Below the pieces are notes generated by a model. It searched no databases. It was not told the DNA's origin and saw nothing but the letters and a program-made list of their open reading frames with translations. From the NCBI GenBank assembly GCA_023457435.1, contig JAEWLS010000002.1, forward strand, positions 124,001 to 188,000: DNA of 64,000 nucleotides, read 5' to 3'. The position numbers and the translations under genes were made by a program. This DNA is from Pseudomonadota bacterium (GTDB taxonomy: Bacteria; Pseudomonadota; Alphaproteobacteria; Rhizobiales; Rhizobiaceae). Shown here piece after piece: positions 1 through 8,602 of the stretch. Position 1 is the first letter of the stretch, and each line of letters begins with the position of its first letter.

Positions 1-2
1 AG

Positions 3-488
3 CGGCTGTTCTGGCAGACCCCTGGGGTCTGGGTGACGGCCGTCGGCTATGCCGGAGGCCTGACACCCAACCCGACCTACCGGGAGACGACCACCGGGCT
101 GACAGGACATGCCGAGATCGTGCTCGTCGTCTTCGATCCCAAGCAGGTGTCGTATGGCGAATTGCTGCGTCTGTTCTGGGAGGAGCACGACCCGACCCAG
201 GGGATGCGGCAGGGCAACGACGTCGGCACGACCTACCGCTCGGCCATTTACACGACCTCGGATGAGCAGCTTGCCGCCGCCAGGGCCTCGCGCGATGCCT
301 TCCAGGAGGCGCTGAACAAGGCCGGACGCGGCCGGATCACCACCGAGATCGAGCCGGCGCCGGAGTTCTTCTTCGCCGAGGCCGAGCACCAGCAGTACCT
401 GGCGAAAAATCCGTACGGTTATTGCGGCCTGCAAGGCACCGGCGTGTCGTGCCCGATCCCGACTGGCGTTTCCGCCGCCGCCGTCTGA
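3..488 (+). CDS. msrA: Peptide-methionine (S)-S-oxide reductase MsrA, 5' end missing
   Basis: Repairs methionine-S-sulfoxide in proteins. The reading frame is already open at the window edge (RLFWQTPGVWVTAVGYAGG) and runs to a TGA at 486-488, so the catalytic GCFWG motif lies upstream and is not seen. The conserved MsrA core is clear: VTAVGYAGG, a TGHAEIV segment, and a LLRLFWEEHDPTQGMRQGND block. The C-terminal segment GYCGLQGTGVSC supplies the two resolving cysteines typical of the three-Cys MsrA class. Any internal GTG (for example at 33) is not the true start, because homology continues upstream of it. Confidence 0.95.
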   Translation, partial: RLFWQTPGVWVTAVGYAGGLTPNPTYRETTTGLTGHAEIVLVVFDPKQVSYGELLRLFWEEHDPTQGMRQGNDVGTTYRSAIYTTSDEQLAAARASRDAFQEALNKAGRGRITTEIEPAPEFFFAEAEHQQYLAKNPYGYCGLQGTGVSCPIPTGVSAAAV

Positions 489-538
489 CTCCTCCCTGCG
501 GTTTGTCCGGGCGGTCAAGATTCCGCGTGAATTTTGTT

Positions 539-562
539 TTGCCCCATGCAACATTGGGGCAA
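539..562. promoter_or_regulatory. Inverted repeat in the bmpA leader
   Basis: TTGCCCCA (539-546) and TGGGGCAA (555-562) are perfect 8-bp arms around an 8-bp spacer. They lie 90 bp upstream of the bmpA start in the 163-bp msrA-bmpA gap. There is no T-run behind the hairpin. A repressor operator (for example a nucleoside-responsive GntR or LacI protein) or an msrA terminator stem are both possible. The regulator is not in the window. Confidence 0.4.
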
Positions 563-651
563 GCGGGAGACCTGCTCCTGCCCAAGGCGCTGCGGCCCGG
601 CAAGAGGCCGCGCCCGATTGTCCGTCAATCAACCGACAGGGTGTGGATCAC

Positions 652-1641
652 ATGAAGAAACTGGTGCTCGGCCTTCTGGCCGCAACCGCGATGTCCGCTT
701 CGGCCTTCGCGCAGGAGATCAAGCCTGCGCTGCTGTTCGACCTCGGCGGCAAGTTCGACAAGTCGTTTAACGAGGCGTCGTACAACGGCGCCGAGAAGTT
801 CAAGGCCGAGACCGGCATCTCCTACGTCGAGTTCGAGATCTCAAACGACGCGCAGCGCGAGCAGGCGCTGCTGCGCTTCGCCGAAGAGGGCCGCAATCCG
901 ATCGTCATGGCCGGTTTCTCATGGGCCGCGGCGCTCGAGAAGGTCTCCGCGGAGTTCCCGGACACCAAGTTCGCCATCATCGACATGGTCGTCGACAAGC
1001 CGAATGTGCGCTCGGTGGTCTACAAGGAGCAGGAAGGCTCTTACCTCGTCGGCATGCTCGCCGGCATGGCCGCGAAGTCCAAGAAGGTCGGCTTCGTCGG
1101 CGGCATGGACATCCCGCTGATCCGCAAGTTCGCCTGCGGCTACGTCGGCGGCGCCAAGGCTGCCGGTGCGACGGACGTCATCCAGAATTACACCGGCGAC
1201 ACTCCGGCCGCCTGGAACGATCCGACCAAGGGCGGTGAGATCACCGAGTCGCAGATCGGCCAGGGAGCTGACGTGGTCTACGCTGCGGCCGGCGGCACCG
1301 GTATCGGCGTCCTGCAGAAGGCTGCCGACCTTGGCAAGCTCGGCATCGGCGTCGACTCCAACCAGAACTACCTGCATCCGGGCAAGGTGCTGACCTCCAT
1401 GCTGAAGCGTGTCGACGTCGCCGTCTACAACGCCTTCGCTGATGCCAAGGCTGGTAATTTCTCCGCTGGCATCAACGTGCTCGGTCTCAAGGAAGACGGC
1501 GTCGGCTATGCAGTCGATGACAACAACAAGTCGCTGATCACCCCGGAGATGACGGCTGCGGTCGAGAAGGCCAAGGCGGACATCATATCCGGCGCGGTGA
1601 CGGTGCACGACTACATGTCGGACAACGCCTGCCCCTATTGA
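652..1641 (+). CDS. BMP-family nucleoside-binding protein of an ABC transporter
   Basis: Periplasmic solute-binding protein of the Bmp/PnrA family (PF02608), 329 aa, which captures purine or other nucleosides for an ABC importer. A Sec signal peptide is visible (MKKLVLGLLAATAMSASAFA, cleavage after residue 20). There is no lipobox cysteine, so it is a soluble periplasmic protein. Family landmarks are the FDLGGKFDKSFNEASYNG block near the mature N-terminus and a GGMDIPLIRKF motif. I start it at ATG 652 (MKKLVLG) rather than the in-frame GTG at 643 because the signal peptide begins there. Its presumed partners, an ATPase and two permeases, start 2.1 kb downstream, so the binding protein is detached from its transporter by an MFS gene and two opposite-strand genes. 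A strong terminator follows it. The nucleoside role is inferred from family and neighbours. Confidence 0.9.
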   Translation: MKKLVLGLLAATAMSASAFAQEIKPALLFDLGGKFDKSFNEASYNGAEKFKAETGISYVEFEISNDAQREQALLRFAEEGRNPIVMAGFSWAAALEKVSAEFPDTKFAIIDMVVDKPNVRSVVYKEQEGSYLVGMLAGMAAKSKKVGFVGGMDIPLIRKFACGYVGGAKAAGATDVIQNYTGDTPAAWNDPTKGGEITESQIGQGADVVYAAAGGTGIGVLQKAADLGKLGIGVDSNQNYLHPGKVLTSMLKRVDVAVYNAFADAKAGNFSAGINVLGLKEDGVGYAVDDNNKSLITPEMTAAVEKAKADIISGAVTVHDYMSDNACPY

Positions 1642-1662
1642 TCGGCAGTCCACTCGACGCGA

Positions 1663-1690
1663 AACGCCGGGCCTTGCGCCCGGCGTTTTC
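1663..1690 (+). terminator. Rho-independent terminator of bmpA
   Basis: A 10-bp perfect stem (AACGCCGGGC 1663-1672, GCCCGGCGTT 1678-1687) closes a 5-nt loop and runs into TTTTCGTTT. It lies 22 bp after the bmpA stop, so bmpA is probably a monocistronic transcript. Confidence 0.85.
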
Positions 1691-1759
1691 GTTTCTGGCC
1701 CAATCCGTCGGCGTCGCCCGGGGCTGACAGGCGCGAGGCCGCCGCCTAAGGAAGGCCGT

Positions 1760-2935
1760 ATGCCCTCCCGCTCGCGCCTCCTCATTGCCATAGCCCTTGT
1801 CCTGCTCACCGGCGTCTTCACCGGTGCACAGCTTGGCAAGGTCGCTCCGCTTGTCGGCTGGTACCAGACCGACCTTGGCTTCTCGCTGGTGGGCGTCGGC
1901 TGGCTTACGGCGGCGCTCGCGGTCTTCATAGGCGTCGGCGCCCTGCCGGCCGGCTGGATGATCGATCGCCTCGGCCTGGTGCGCACCTTCAGGCTGAGCG
2001 CGGCTGCCCTGGTGCTCGGGGCAGTGGCGGTTGCGCTGATGGCGACGCCGGCTCTGATCCTTGCCGCACGGCTTGTCGAGGCGCTCGGCTATCTCGGTCT
2101 TTGCATCGGCCTGCCGGCGCTGCTCAATGCGGTTTCGCCGCCGTCGTGGCGCGGGCCCGTACTGGCGGTGTGGAGCGGTTTCGTCCCTGTGGGGTTCGCG
2201 TTCTGCGACCTGCTGGCCGGCGTAATGCTGCCGGCATACGCACCATCGACATTCCTGCTTGTCATCGCCCTGGCCTTCGCCCTGTCGGCCGTCGCCGCGC
2301 TGGCGTCGCTGCCGCGTGTCGCCGAACATTCACCCCAGTCGGGACTCGGCGGCATCGGCGCCAGTCTGACCCCGCCGGTCCTTCTGGTGACCTTGGCCTT
2401 CGGCCTGTGCGTGATCCAGTCGGTCTCGGCCTTCGCCTTCCTCCCGGCCTATGTTTCCGGTGCCGGATCGCATTATCTCGTCAGCGCTGGCGTGGTGACG
2501 CTGTGCGTGCCGCTCGGTAACGTGCTTGCCGGATTCCTCGTCGCCGGACGTGACGTCAACTATATGGCCGCGCTCTGCGGCGTCAGCTTCGTTGTTTCGG
2601 GCGCCGCGGCGGTCCCTGCCTTCGTCTCGGGCGATCCGCTGCTCGCGACGGCTTCGGCCATCCTGTTCGTCGTCTCCGGTGCCGTTGTGGCGTCTGCGCT
2701 TTTTGCGGCCATCCCCTACATCGTGCCGGCGGCGGGTGCGGCGGCCGTCGTTATCGGCCTCGTCTGCCAGGCGGGCGGGCTCGGCACGCTGATCGGACCG
2801 CCATCGGCCGGTTTCGTCATCGGCCGCTTCGGCTATTCCGGTCTTGGATGGTTCCTCTGCGCCGCATCGATGCTCGGCGCGCTGGTCTCGGTTGCCGTCC
2901 TGCTGCTGCCCCGCAGGAGCTACCGCCTCGCCTGA
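1760..2935 (+). CDS. MFS transporter, CynX/NimT-like
   Basis: A 391-aa inner-membrane protein with about twelve hydrophobic segments. It has the MFS signature between TM2 and TM3 (GALPAGWMIDRLGLVRTFR) and no large soluble domain. Length and pattern match the small MFS_1 group that includes CynX and NimT. A good ribosome binding site (AAGGAAGG) sits 5 nt before ATG 1760. The gene stands alone behind the bmpA terminator and is followed by two genes on the other strand. The substrate cannot be read from the sequence. A nucleoside or base substrate is tempting from the neighbours but is only a guess. Confidence 0.85.
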   Translation: MPSRSRLLIAIALVLLTGVFTGAQLGKVAPLVGWYQTDLGFSLVGVGWLTAALAVFIGVGALPAGWMIDRLGLVRTFRLSAAALVLGAVAVALMATPALILAARLVEALGYLGLCIGLPALLNAVSPPSWRGPVLAVWSGFVPVGFAFCDLLAGVMLPAYAPSTFLLVIALAFALSAVAALASLPRVAEHSPQSGLGGIGASLTPPVLLVTLAFGLCVIQSVSAFAFLPAYVSGAGSHYLVSAGVVTLCVPLGNVLAGFLVAGRDVNYMAALCGVSFVVSGAAAVPAFVSGDPLLATASAILFVVSGAVVASALFAAIPYIVPAAGAAAVVIGLVCQAGGLGTLIGPPSAGFVIGRFGYSGLGWFLCAASMLGALVSVAVLLLPRRSYRLA

Positions 2936-2975
2936 CGCGTTCAATACGGTATGAGGAAGTCGCGTGGCGCCGCCC

Positions 2976-3185
2976 TCACCAGTGCGGCGGCTTCGTCACC
3001 GGCACGTCGGGCGCGGTCTGTTCCTCCAGCGCCAGGAAGCGGTCGGTCAGCGCGTCGAGCTTCTTGCGCAGCGCCTCGATCGTCTTCCACTGTTCGGTAA
3101 GCTGGTCGGACAGCTCCGCAACGACGCGTTCCTGCGACGCGGCTAGCACTTCGAGGTCGGTCAGGCGCTCGTCGGCAGGCTTCAT
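2976..3185 (-). CDS. slyX: SlyX-family coiled-coil protein
   Basis: A 69-aa acidic protein with one long heptad-patterned helix (ERLTDLEVLAASQERVVAELS and the following helix) and the C-terminal tail TKPPHW, which is characteristic of SlyX (PF04102). The molecular role of the family is unknown. The ATG at 3185 overlaps the TGA of the upstream thioesterase gene (ATGA, 3182-3185), so the two are translationally coupled. Confidence 0.88.
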   Translation of the reverse strand: MKPADERLTDLEVLAASQERVVAELSDQLTEQWKTIEALRKKLDALTDRFLALEEQTAPDVPVTKPPHW

Positions 3186-3619
3186 GTTGCGATCTCCGCA
3201 AGTGCGCGCCTCAGCACGTCGGTGAACGGCATCGGCCGCCGCGTGCCACGGTCGACATAGACGTGCACGAAAAATCCTTCTGCAGCCGCCACGTCCGCGT
3301 CGTTTCGGAACAGGCCGACCTCGTAGCGGACGGAGCTCGAACCGAGGCGCGCCACCCGGATTCCGGCGTCGACCGTGTCCGGAAACGCGATTTCGCTGTG
3401 GTAGCGGCACCCTGTTTCGACCACCAGGCCGATCTGGGCGCCGTCGCGAAAGTCGAGCGCGCCGCGTTCTATGAGGAAGGCGTTCACGGCCGTATCGAAC
3501 AGGGAATAGTGCACGACATTGTTCAGATGCCCGTAGGCGTCGTTGTCCATCCAGCGGGTCTGGATGGTCCTGAAGGCGCGATAGTCGGCGCGTCGGCCGG
3601 GCGGCAAGCGGTCTCGCAT
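3182..3619 (-). CDS. Acyl-CoA thioesterase, 4HBT hotdog family
   Basis: A 145-aa single-domain hotdog thioesterase. The family active-site segment is intact near residues 22-34 (RWMDNDAYGHLNN), carrying the Asp, Gly-His and Asn residues of 4-hydroxybenzoyl-CoA-type thioesterases (PF03061/PF13279). It would hydrolyse a short or aromatic acyl-CoA in the cytosol; the substrate is unknown. The start is ATG 3619, since the open frame further upstream has no hotdog homology. It is the first gene of a two-gene unit with slyX and is divergent from the ABC ATPase gene across a 136-bp gap. Confidence 0.88.
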   Translation of the reverse strand: MRDRLPPGRRADYRAFRTIQTRWMDNDAYGHLNNVVHYSLFDTAVNAFLIERGALDFRDGAQIGLVVETGCRYHSEIAFPDTVDAGIRVARLGSSSVRYEVGLFRNDADVAAAEGFFVHVYVDRGTRRPMPFTDVLRRALAEIAT

Positions 3620-3755
3620 TCCGCTTACTCGCAAGCATCGGCGGCGCTGTCGAGAGCAACGCTCGCCCGTTGGCAGGCGCGCATTGCCCGTGCTACGCCT
3701 TTGACCGATCGATAAAATGCGCGCCAAGCGCGGGTAACGTGAGGTCGGACGGCGC

Positions 3756-5288
3756 ATGGCGGAGGCTGCGATCGAGCTTGTCGGCATCAATAAGCGCTTC
3801 GGCGCCGTCCATGCCAACCGAGACATCCATCTCGCCCTACCCAAGGGCACGATCCACGGCATCATCGGCGAGAACGGTGCCGGCAAGTCGACATTGATGT
3901 CGATCCTCTACGGCTTCTACGAGGCCGACAGCGGCGAGGTGCTCGTCGACGGCAAGAAGGCCAACATCCGCAGTCCCAACGATGCAATCGCGGCCGGCAT
4001 CGGCATGGTTCATCAGCATTTCATGCTGGTCGAGAATTTCACCGTGCTCGAGAACATCATTCTCGGCGCCGAGGGCGAGGCGCTTCTCAATCGCTCGATC
4101 TCGCGCGCCCGTGCCGAGTTGAAGAGGCTCGAGCAGGACTATGGTCTTGAGGTCGACCCGGACGCGATTATCGAGGAGCTTCCCGTCGGCCTTCAGCAGC
4201 GCGTCGAGATCCTGAAGGCGCTTTATCGCGGTGCCGACATTCTGATCCTCGACGAGCCGACCGGCGTGCTGACGCCTCCAGAGGCCGACCATCTGTTTCG
4301 CATCCTCCGGCAGCTCAAGGACGAGGGCAAGACCGTCGTGCTGATCACGCACAAGCTGCGGGAGATCATGGCCGTCACCGACAATGTCTCGGTCATGCGC
4401 CAGGGGCAGATGGTGGCAACCCGCAAGACCTCGGAGACCACCGTCGAGGAACTTGCCGAGCTGATGGTCGGGCGCCGCGTCCTGCTGCGCGTCGAGAAGG
4501 GCGAGGCCAAACCCGGCGAGGTGAAGCTGTCCGTGCGCGACCTCGTCGTCAAGGACAGCCGGGGCGTCGTCATGGTTCAGGGCGTCTCGTTCGATGTCCG
4601 CGCCGGCGAGATCGTCGGCGTCGCAGGCGTTGCGGGCAATGGGCAGTCGGAGCTGATCGAGACCGTCTCCGGCATCCGCAAGGCAGTCTCCGGCACCGTC
4701 ATGCTCGACGGCAAGCCGATCGACGTATCCGGTGCCACCCATCCCGGCGACCTTCGCGACCGCGGCCTGGCGCACGTTCCGGAAGACCGCCACCATGTCG
4801 GCCTGGTCCTGCCCTTCGAAGCGTACGAGAACGCCATCCTCGGCTATCATGACGAGGCTGAATACCTCCGCGGGCCGTTCGTCGATCGCGAGGCCGTCAT
4901 TGCCAGCGCCAAGGATCAAATCGCGAAGTACGATATCCGTCCGCCCAATCCGCACCTGAAGACGGCGAACTTCTCCGGCGGAAACCAGCAGAAGATCGTG
5001 CTGGCCCGCGAGATGGAGCAGGACCCTGGGGTCCTGATCGTCGGCCAACCGACGCGCGGCGTCGATGTCGGCGCCATCGAGTTCATCCACCGCCGCCTGA
5101 TCGAGATGCGCGACAAGGGCAAGGCCGTGCTGCTCATCTCCGTCGAGCTCGACGAGATCCGCTCCTTGTCCGACCGCATCCTCGTGATGTTCGACGGCCG
5201 CATTGTCGGCGAACGTGGCCCAGACGCGAGCGAAGGAGACCTCGGCCTCCTGATGGCCGGCGTCGTCAACCAGGAAGCGGCGGAATGA
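3756..5288 (+). CDS. Nucleoside ABC transporter, tandem-domain ATPase
   Basis: A 510-aa ATPase with two ABC domains in one chain, as in the ribose/nucleoside importers (MglA/YufO type). Domain 1 has a canonical Walker A (GENGAGKST, residues 38-46), a signature LPVGLQQRVEI and Walker B LILDEPTGVLTP. Domain 2 has the degenerate P-loop usual for this class (GVAGNGQSE), signature FSGGNQQKIVLAREM and LIVGQPTRGVDVG. It powers the permeases that follow; its stop overlaps their first start (ATGA). The neighbours cdd, pnp and deoA argue for nucleosides rather than sugars. Confidence 0.93.
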   Translation: MAEAAIELVGINKRFGAVHANRDIHLALPKGTIHGIIGENGAGKSTLMSILYGFYEADSGEVLVDGKKANIRSPNDAIAAGIGMVHQHFMLVENFTVLENIILGAEGEALLNRSISRARAELKRLEQDYGLEVDPDAIIEELPVGLQQRVEILKALYRGADILILDEPTGVLTPPEADHLFRILRQLKDEGKTVVLITHKLREIMAVTDNVSVMRQGQMVATRKTSETTVEELAELMVGRRVLLRVEKGEAKPGEVKLSVRDLVVKDSRGVVMVQGVSFDVRAGEIVGVAGVAGNGQSELIETVSGIRKAVSGTVMLDGKPIDVSGATHPGDLRDRGLAHVPEDRHHVGLVLPFEAYENAILGYHDEAEYLRGPFVDREAVIASAKDQIAKYDIRPPNPHLKTANFSGGNQQKIVLAREMEQDPGVLIVGQPTRGVDVGAIEFIHRRLIEMRDKGKAVLLISVELDEIRSLSDRILVMFDGRIVGERGPDASEGDLGLLMAGVVNQEAAE

Positions 5289-6424
5289 GCACACCCTTCG
5301 CAAAACTGCCGCGCTGGGCCGATTACGGGCTGATCCCGGTCGTCAACCTGGCGGTTGCCTTCCTTGTCGCCGGCCTCGTCGTGCTGCTCGTCGGCGAAAA
5401 CCCGCTGCGCGCGGCCGGCATCCTGATCGAAGGCGCCTTCGGCCGCGGCCAGAATGTCGCCTACACGCTCTATTATGCGACGAGCTTCATCTTCACCGGC
5501 CTCGCCGTGGCGGTCGCCTTCCATGCCGGCCTGTTCAACATCGGCGGCGAGGGGCAGGCCTACATCGCCGGCCTCGGCGTCGCGATCGTCTGCCTGTCCT
5601 TCGACAGCGTCTTCCCCTGGTGGGTCAACTTCCCGCTGGCGATCCTCGGCGCCGCAGCCATCGGGGCGTTCTGGGCCTTCATCCCGGCGATCCTGCAGGC
5701 CAAGCGCGGAAGCCACATCGTCATCACGACGATCATGTTCAACTTCATCGCCGCCTCGACCATGGTCTATCTGCTGGTCGACGTGTTGAAGCCTGCCGGC
5801 TCGATGGCGCCGCAGACCCGCACCTTCCTCGCCGACGCGCATCTGCCAAAGCTCAACTGGCTGATCGAGATCTTCATGGGCCCGATCCGCTCGGCGCCAT
5901 TCAACCTGTCTTTTCTGCTGGCGCTCCTGATGGCCTTCCTCGTCTGGGTGCTGATCTGGCGCACCAGGCTGGGCTACGAGATCCGCACCCAGGGCCACAG
6001 CCCCAAGGCCGCGCGCTATGCCGGCATCCCCGAGGCGCGCATCATCGTCATCACCATGATGATCTCGGGGGCGCTGGCCGGCATGATGGCGCTTAACCCG
6101 ATCATGGGCGACCAGCACCGCGTTCAGCTCGATTTCGTCACCGGCGCCGGCTTCGTGGGCATCGCCGTCGCGCTGATGGGCCGCTCGCATCCTGCCGGCA
6201 TCGTACCGGCCGCGATCCTGTTCGGCGTGCTCTACCAGGGCGGCGCGAACCTCGCCTTCGAGATGCCGGCGATCAGCCGCGACATGATCGTCATCATCCA
6301 GGGGCTCGTCATCCTGTTCGCCGGCGCTCTGGAGAACATGTTCCGCCCGCAGATCCAGGCGCTGTTCGCCGCGATCAGCCCGCGCACCGTCGGTTTGCCG
6401 GCGGCCAAGGGGGAGGGCGCCTGA
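5285..6424 (+). CDS. Nucleoside ABC transporter permease 1 (YufP-like)
   Basis: A 379-aa integral membrane protein of the BPD_transp_2 family (PF02653) with about ten hydrophobic segments. Family landmarks include FNIGGEGQAYIAGLGVA near TM2 and the conserved region GHSPKAARYAGI that contacts the ATPase. It is the longer of two permeases in the classic ATPase-permease-permease order of BMP-type nucleoside importers. ATG 5285 overlaps the ATPase stop by 4 bp, and its own stop is 1 bp from the next start. Confidence 0.93.
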   Translation: MSTPFAKLPRWADYGLIPVVNLAVAFLVAGLVVLLVGENPLRAAGILIEGAFGRGQNVAYTLYYATSFIFTGLAVAVAFHAGLFNIGGEGQAYIAGLGVAIVCLSFDSVFPWWVNFPLAILGAAAIGAFWAFIPAILQAKRGSHIVITTIMFNFIAASTMVYLLVDVLKPAGSMAPQTRTFLADAHLPKLNWLIEIFMGPIRSAPFNLSFLLALLMAFLVWVLIWRTRLGYEIRTQGHSPKAARYAGIPEARIIVITMMISGALAGMMALNPIMGDQHRVQLDFVTGAGFVGIAVALMGRSHPAGIVPAAILFGVLYQGGANLAFEMPAISRDMIVIIQGLVILFAGALENMFRPQIQALFAAISPRTVGLPAAKGEGA

Positions 6425-6425
6425 G

Positions 6426-7397
6426 ATGGATTTCTTCAACACCCTCATCTTCGTCCTCGACTCCACGATCCGCCTGTCGGTGCCGCTGCTGCTCGCCTGC
6501 CTGGCAGGCCTCTATTCGGAGCGCGCCGGCATCTTCGATATCGGGCTTGAGGGGAAGATGCTGGCGGGCGCTTTCGCGGCCGGCGCCGCCGCCTTCGTCA
6601 CGGGCTCGGCCTGGGCCGGCGTCGGCATGGGGATCCTGGTCGCGGTGTTCCTGTCGCTGGTCCACGGTTTTGCCTCGATCACCCACCGCGGCAACCAGAT
6701 CGTCTCGGGCGTCGCAATCAACTTCATCGCCGCCGGATCCACGATCATTCTTGGCCAGGCCTGGTTCAAGCAGGGTGGCCGCACACCGACTGTCGGCTCC
6801 GAAGGCCGCTTCGGACCGGTCGAACTTCCGTTCGCAGCCGAGTTGCGCGATGTGCCGCTCGTCGGCCCGATCTATTCCGAGCTGATCTCAGGCCATTCGC
6901 TGCTCGCCTACCTGGCGTTCCTCGCGGTGCCGTTCACCTGGTGGGTGCTCTTCCGCACGCGCTTCGGCCTGCGGCTGCGCGCCGTCGGCGAGAACCCCGC
7001 CGCGGTCGACACCGCCGGCATCTCGGTCACCTGGCTGCGCTACAGGGCGGTCATGTGCACCGGCATCCTCTCCGGCCTCGCCGGCACCTATCTGGCGCTC
7101 GCCATGAATGCCGGCTTCGTCAAGGACATGTCGGCCGGGCGCGGCTACATCGCGCTCGCGGCGCTGATCTTCGCCAAGTGGCGGCCGGTGCCGGCGATGT
7201 TCGCCTGCCTGCTGTTCGGCTTCCTCGACGCCATGGCCATCCGCATCGGCGGCTCGCCGCTGCCGCTCATCGGCCGCGTGCCGGTCCAGGTCATCCAGGC
7301 GCTGCCTTTCGTGCTGACGGTGATCCTGCTTGCCGGCTTCATCGGCAAGGCCATCCCGCCGCGTGCCGGCGGCCAGCCCTACGTCAAGGAGCGGTGA
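6426..7397 (+). CDS. Nucleoside ABC transporter permease 2 (YufQ-like)
   Basis: A 323-aa membrane protein of the BPD_transp_2 family, the shorter partner permease. Visible marks are YSERAGIFDIGLEGKMLAG near the N-terminus and the coupling segment RLRAVGENPAAVDTAGI. About eight to nine hydrophobic segments are present. It starts 1 bp after permease 1 and ends at TGA 7397, with an AAGGAG ribosome site for the next gene inside its last codons. It completes the importer. Confidence 0.93.
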   Translation: MDFFNTLIFVLDSTIRLSVPLLLACLAGLYSERAGIFDIGLEGKMLAGAFAAGAAAFVTGSAWAGVGMGILVAVFLSLVHGFASITHRGNQIVSGVAINFIAAGSTIILGQAWFKQGGRTPTVGSEGRFGPVELPFAAELRDVPLVGPIYSELISGHSLLAYLAFLAVPFTWWVLFRTRFGLRLRAVGENPAAVDTAGISVTWLRYRAVMCTGILSGLAGTYLALAMNAGFVKDMSAGRGYIALAALIFAKWRPVPAMFACLLFGFLDAMAIRIGGSPLPLIGRVPVQVIQALPFVLTVILLAGFIGKAIPPRAGGQPYVKER

Positions 7398-7399
7398 GC

Positions 7400-7798
7400 G
7401 TGCACCCTGCCAACGACCTCTTCCTCGCCGCCCGCGAGGCCATGGCGAAATGCTACGCGCCGTACTCGAAGTTCCCGGTCGGCGCGTCGCTGCGCACCGA
7501 GGACGGACGCGTCTATTCCGGCGGCAACATCGAGGTCGCGTCCTATCCGGAAGGCTGGTGTGCGGAGACGACGATGCTCGCCCATTACGTCATGGGCGGC
7601 GGCGGCCGCATCGCCGAGATTTGCGTCGTCGCCGAGAAGATGGACCGCATCACGCCGTGCGGCGGCTGCCGCCAGCGCCTCGCGGAGTTCGCCGGCCCGC
7701 AGTCGAAGCTCTACCTCTGCGATCAGACCGGTATCGTCGAGACCCACAAGATGGAAGCGATCCTGCCGCTCGGCTTTCGCGGAGAAATACTAAAATGA
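7400..7798 (+). CDS. cdd: Cytidine deaminase
   Basis: A 132-aa zinc enzyme converting cytidine or deoxycytidine to uridine or deoxyuridine. The zinc site is complete: C-A-E at residues 54-56 (WCAETTM, the Cys-type variant) and PCGGC at 86-90. Two GTG starts are possible. GTG 7394 gives a 4-bp overlap with the permease stop, but GTG 7400 lies 8 nt after a perfect AAGGAG (7386-7391), so I prefer 7400. The length matches the homotetrameric Bacillus-type enzyme. It is embedded between importer and phosphorylase genes, so imported cytidine would be deaminated first. The stop overlaps pnp by ATGA. Confidence 0.95.
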   Translation: MHPANDLFLAAREAMAKCYAPYSKFPVGASLRTEDGRVYSGGNIEVASYPEGWCAETTMLAHYVMGGGGRIAEICVVAEKMDRITPCGGCRQRLAEFAGPQSKLYLCDQTGIVETHKMEAILPLGFRGEILK

Positions 7799-8598
7799 AC
7801 GAAGCGGTAGACGCGCTGGTCCGCCGCCTCAACGGCCTCGCGCCGCGCACGGCCATGGTTCTTGGCTCCGGGCTTGGCCCGCTCGCCGACGAGGTCGAAG
7901 ACGCGGTCCGCATCCCCTATGGCGAGCTGCCGGGCTTCCCGCACTCCGGCGTCTCGGGCCACGCCGGCCAGATCGTCGCCGGCCGCCTGGCAGGCACGCC
8001 GGTGCTGATGATGGCCGGCCGCGCCCATTATTACGAGCATGGCAACCCGGCGGCCATGCGCCCTGCGCTGGAGGCGCTCGCCGGCTTCGGCATCGAAAAC
8101 CTGCTGCTGACCAACGCCGCTGGATCGCTCGAGCCCGAGATGGGGCCGGGCTCGGTGATGCTGATCACCGACCACATCAATTTCTCCGGCACCAATCCGC
8201 TCTTCGGCGAGACGTCGGACCGCCGCTTCGTCGGCCTGACCAATGCCTACGACGCGGGCCTGCGCGCCGCGATCGAGGCAGCGGCGCAGAAGACGGGCAC
8301 GGCGCTGTCGAAGGGCGTCTACATGTGGTTCTCCGGACCGTCCTTCGAGACGCCGGCGGAGATCAGGATGGCGCGCATCCTCGGGGCCAACGCGGTTGGC
8401 ATGTCGACTGTCCCCGAAGTCATTGTTGCCCGCTTTCTCGGCCTGCGCGTCGCCGCCTGCTCGGTGGTGACCAACCTTGCGGCCGGCATGACCGGCGGCG
8501 AGCTTTCGCACCAGGAGACCAAGGACATGGCGCCGCTTGGCGGCCAGCGGCTCGCCGCGATCTTCCGCGAGCTGTTCCGCGCCGGCGTGGACGTCTGA
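7795..8598 (+). CDS. punA: Purine nucleoside phosphorylase, trimeric (PunA) type
   Basis: A 267-aa enzyme splitting inosine or guanosine with phosphate into base and ribose-1-phosphate. It is of the low-molecular-mass trimeric family (PF01048). Seen in the sequence are VLGSGLGPLADE near residue 23 (phosphate loop), GRAHYYEHG, LLTNAAGSLEPEMGPG and the base/ribose site segment VGMSTVPEVIVAR followed by CSVVTNLAAGM. ATG 7795 overlaps the cdd stop (ATGA). It feeds ribose-1-phosphate to central metabolism together with deoA. Confidence 0.95.
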   Translation: MNEAVDALVRRLNGLAPRTAMVLGSGLGPLADEVEDAVRIPYGELPGFPHSGVSGHAGQIVAGRLAGTPVLMMAGRAHYYEHGNPAAMRPALEALAGFGIENLLLTNAAGSLEPEMGPGSVMLITDHINFSGTNPLFGETSDRRFVGLTNAYDAGLRAAIEAAAQKTGTALSKGVYMWFSGPSFETPAEIRMARILGANAVGMSTVPEVIVARFLGLRVAACSVVTNLAAGMTGGELSHQETKDMAPLGGQRLAAIFRELFRAGVDV

Positions 8599-8602
8599 CC
8601 CG

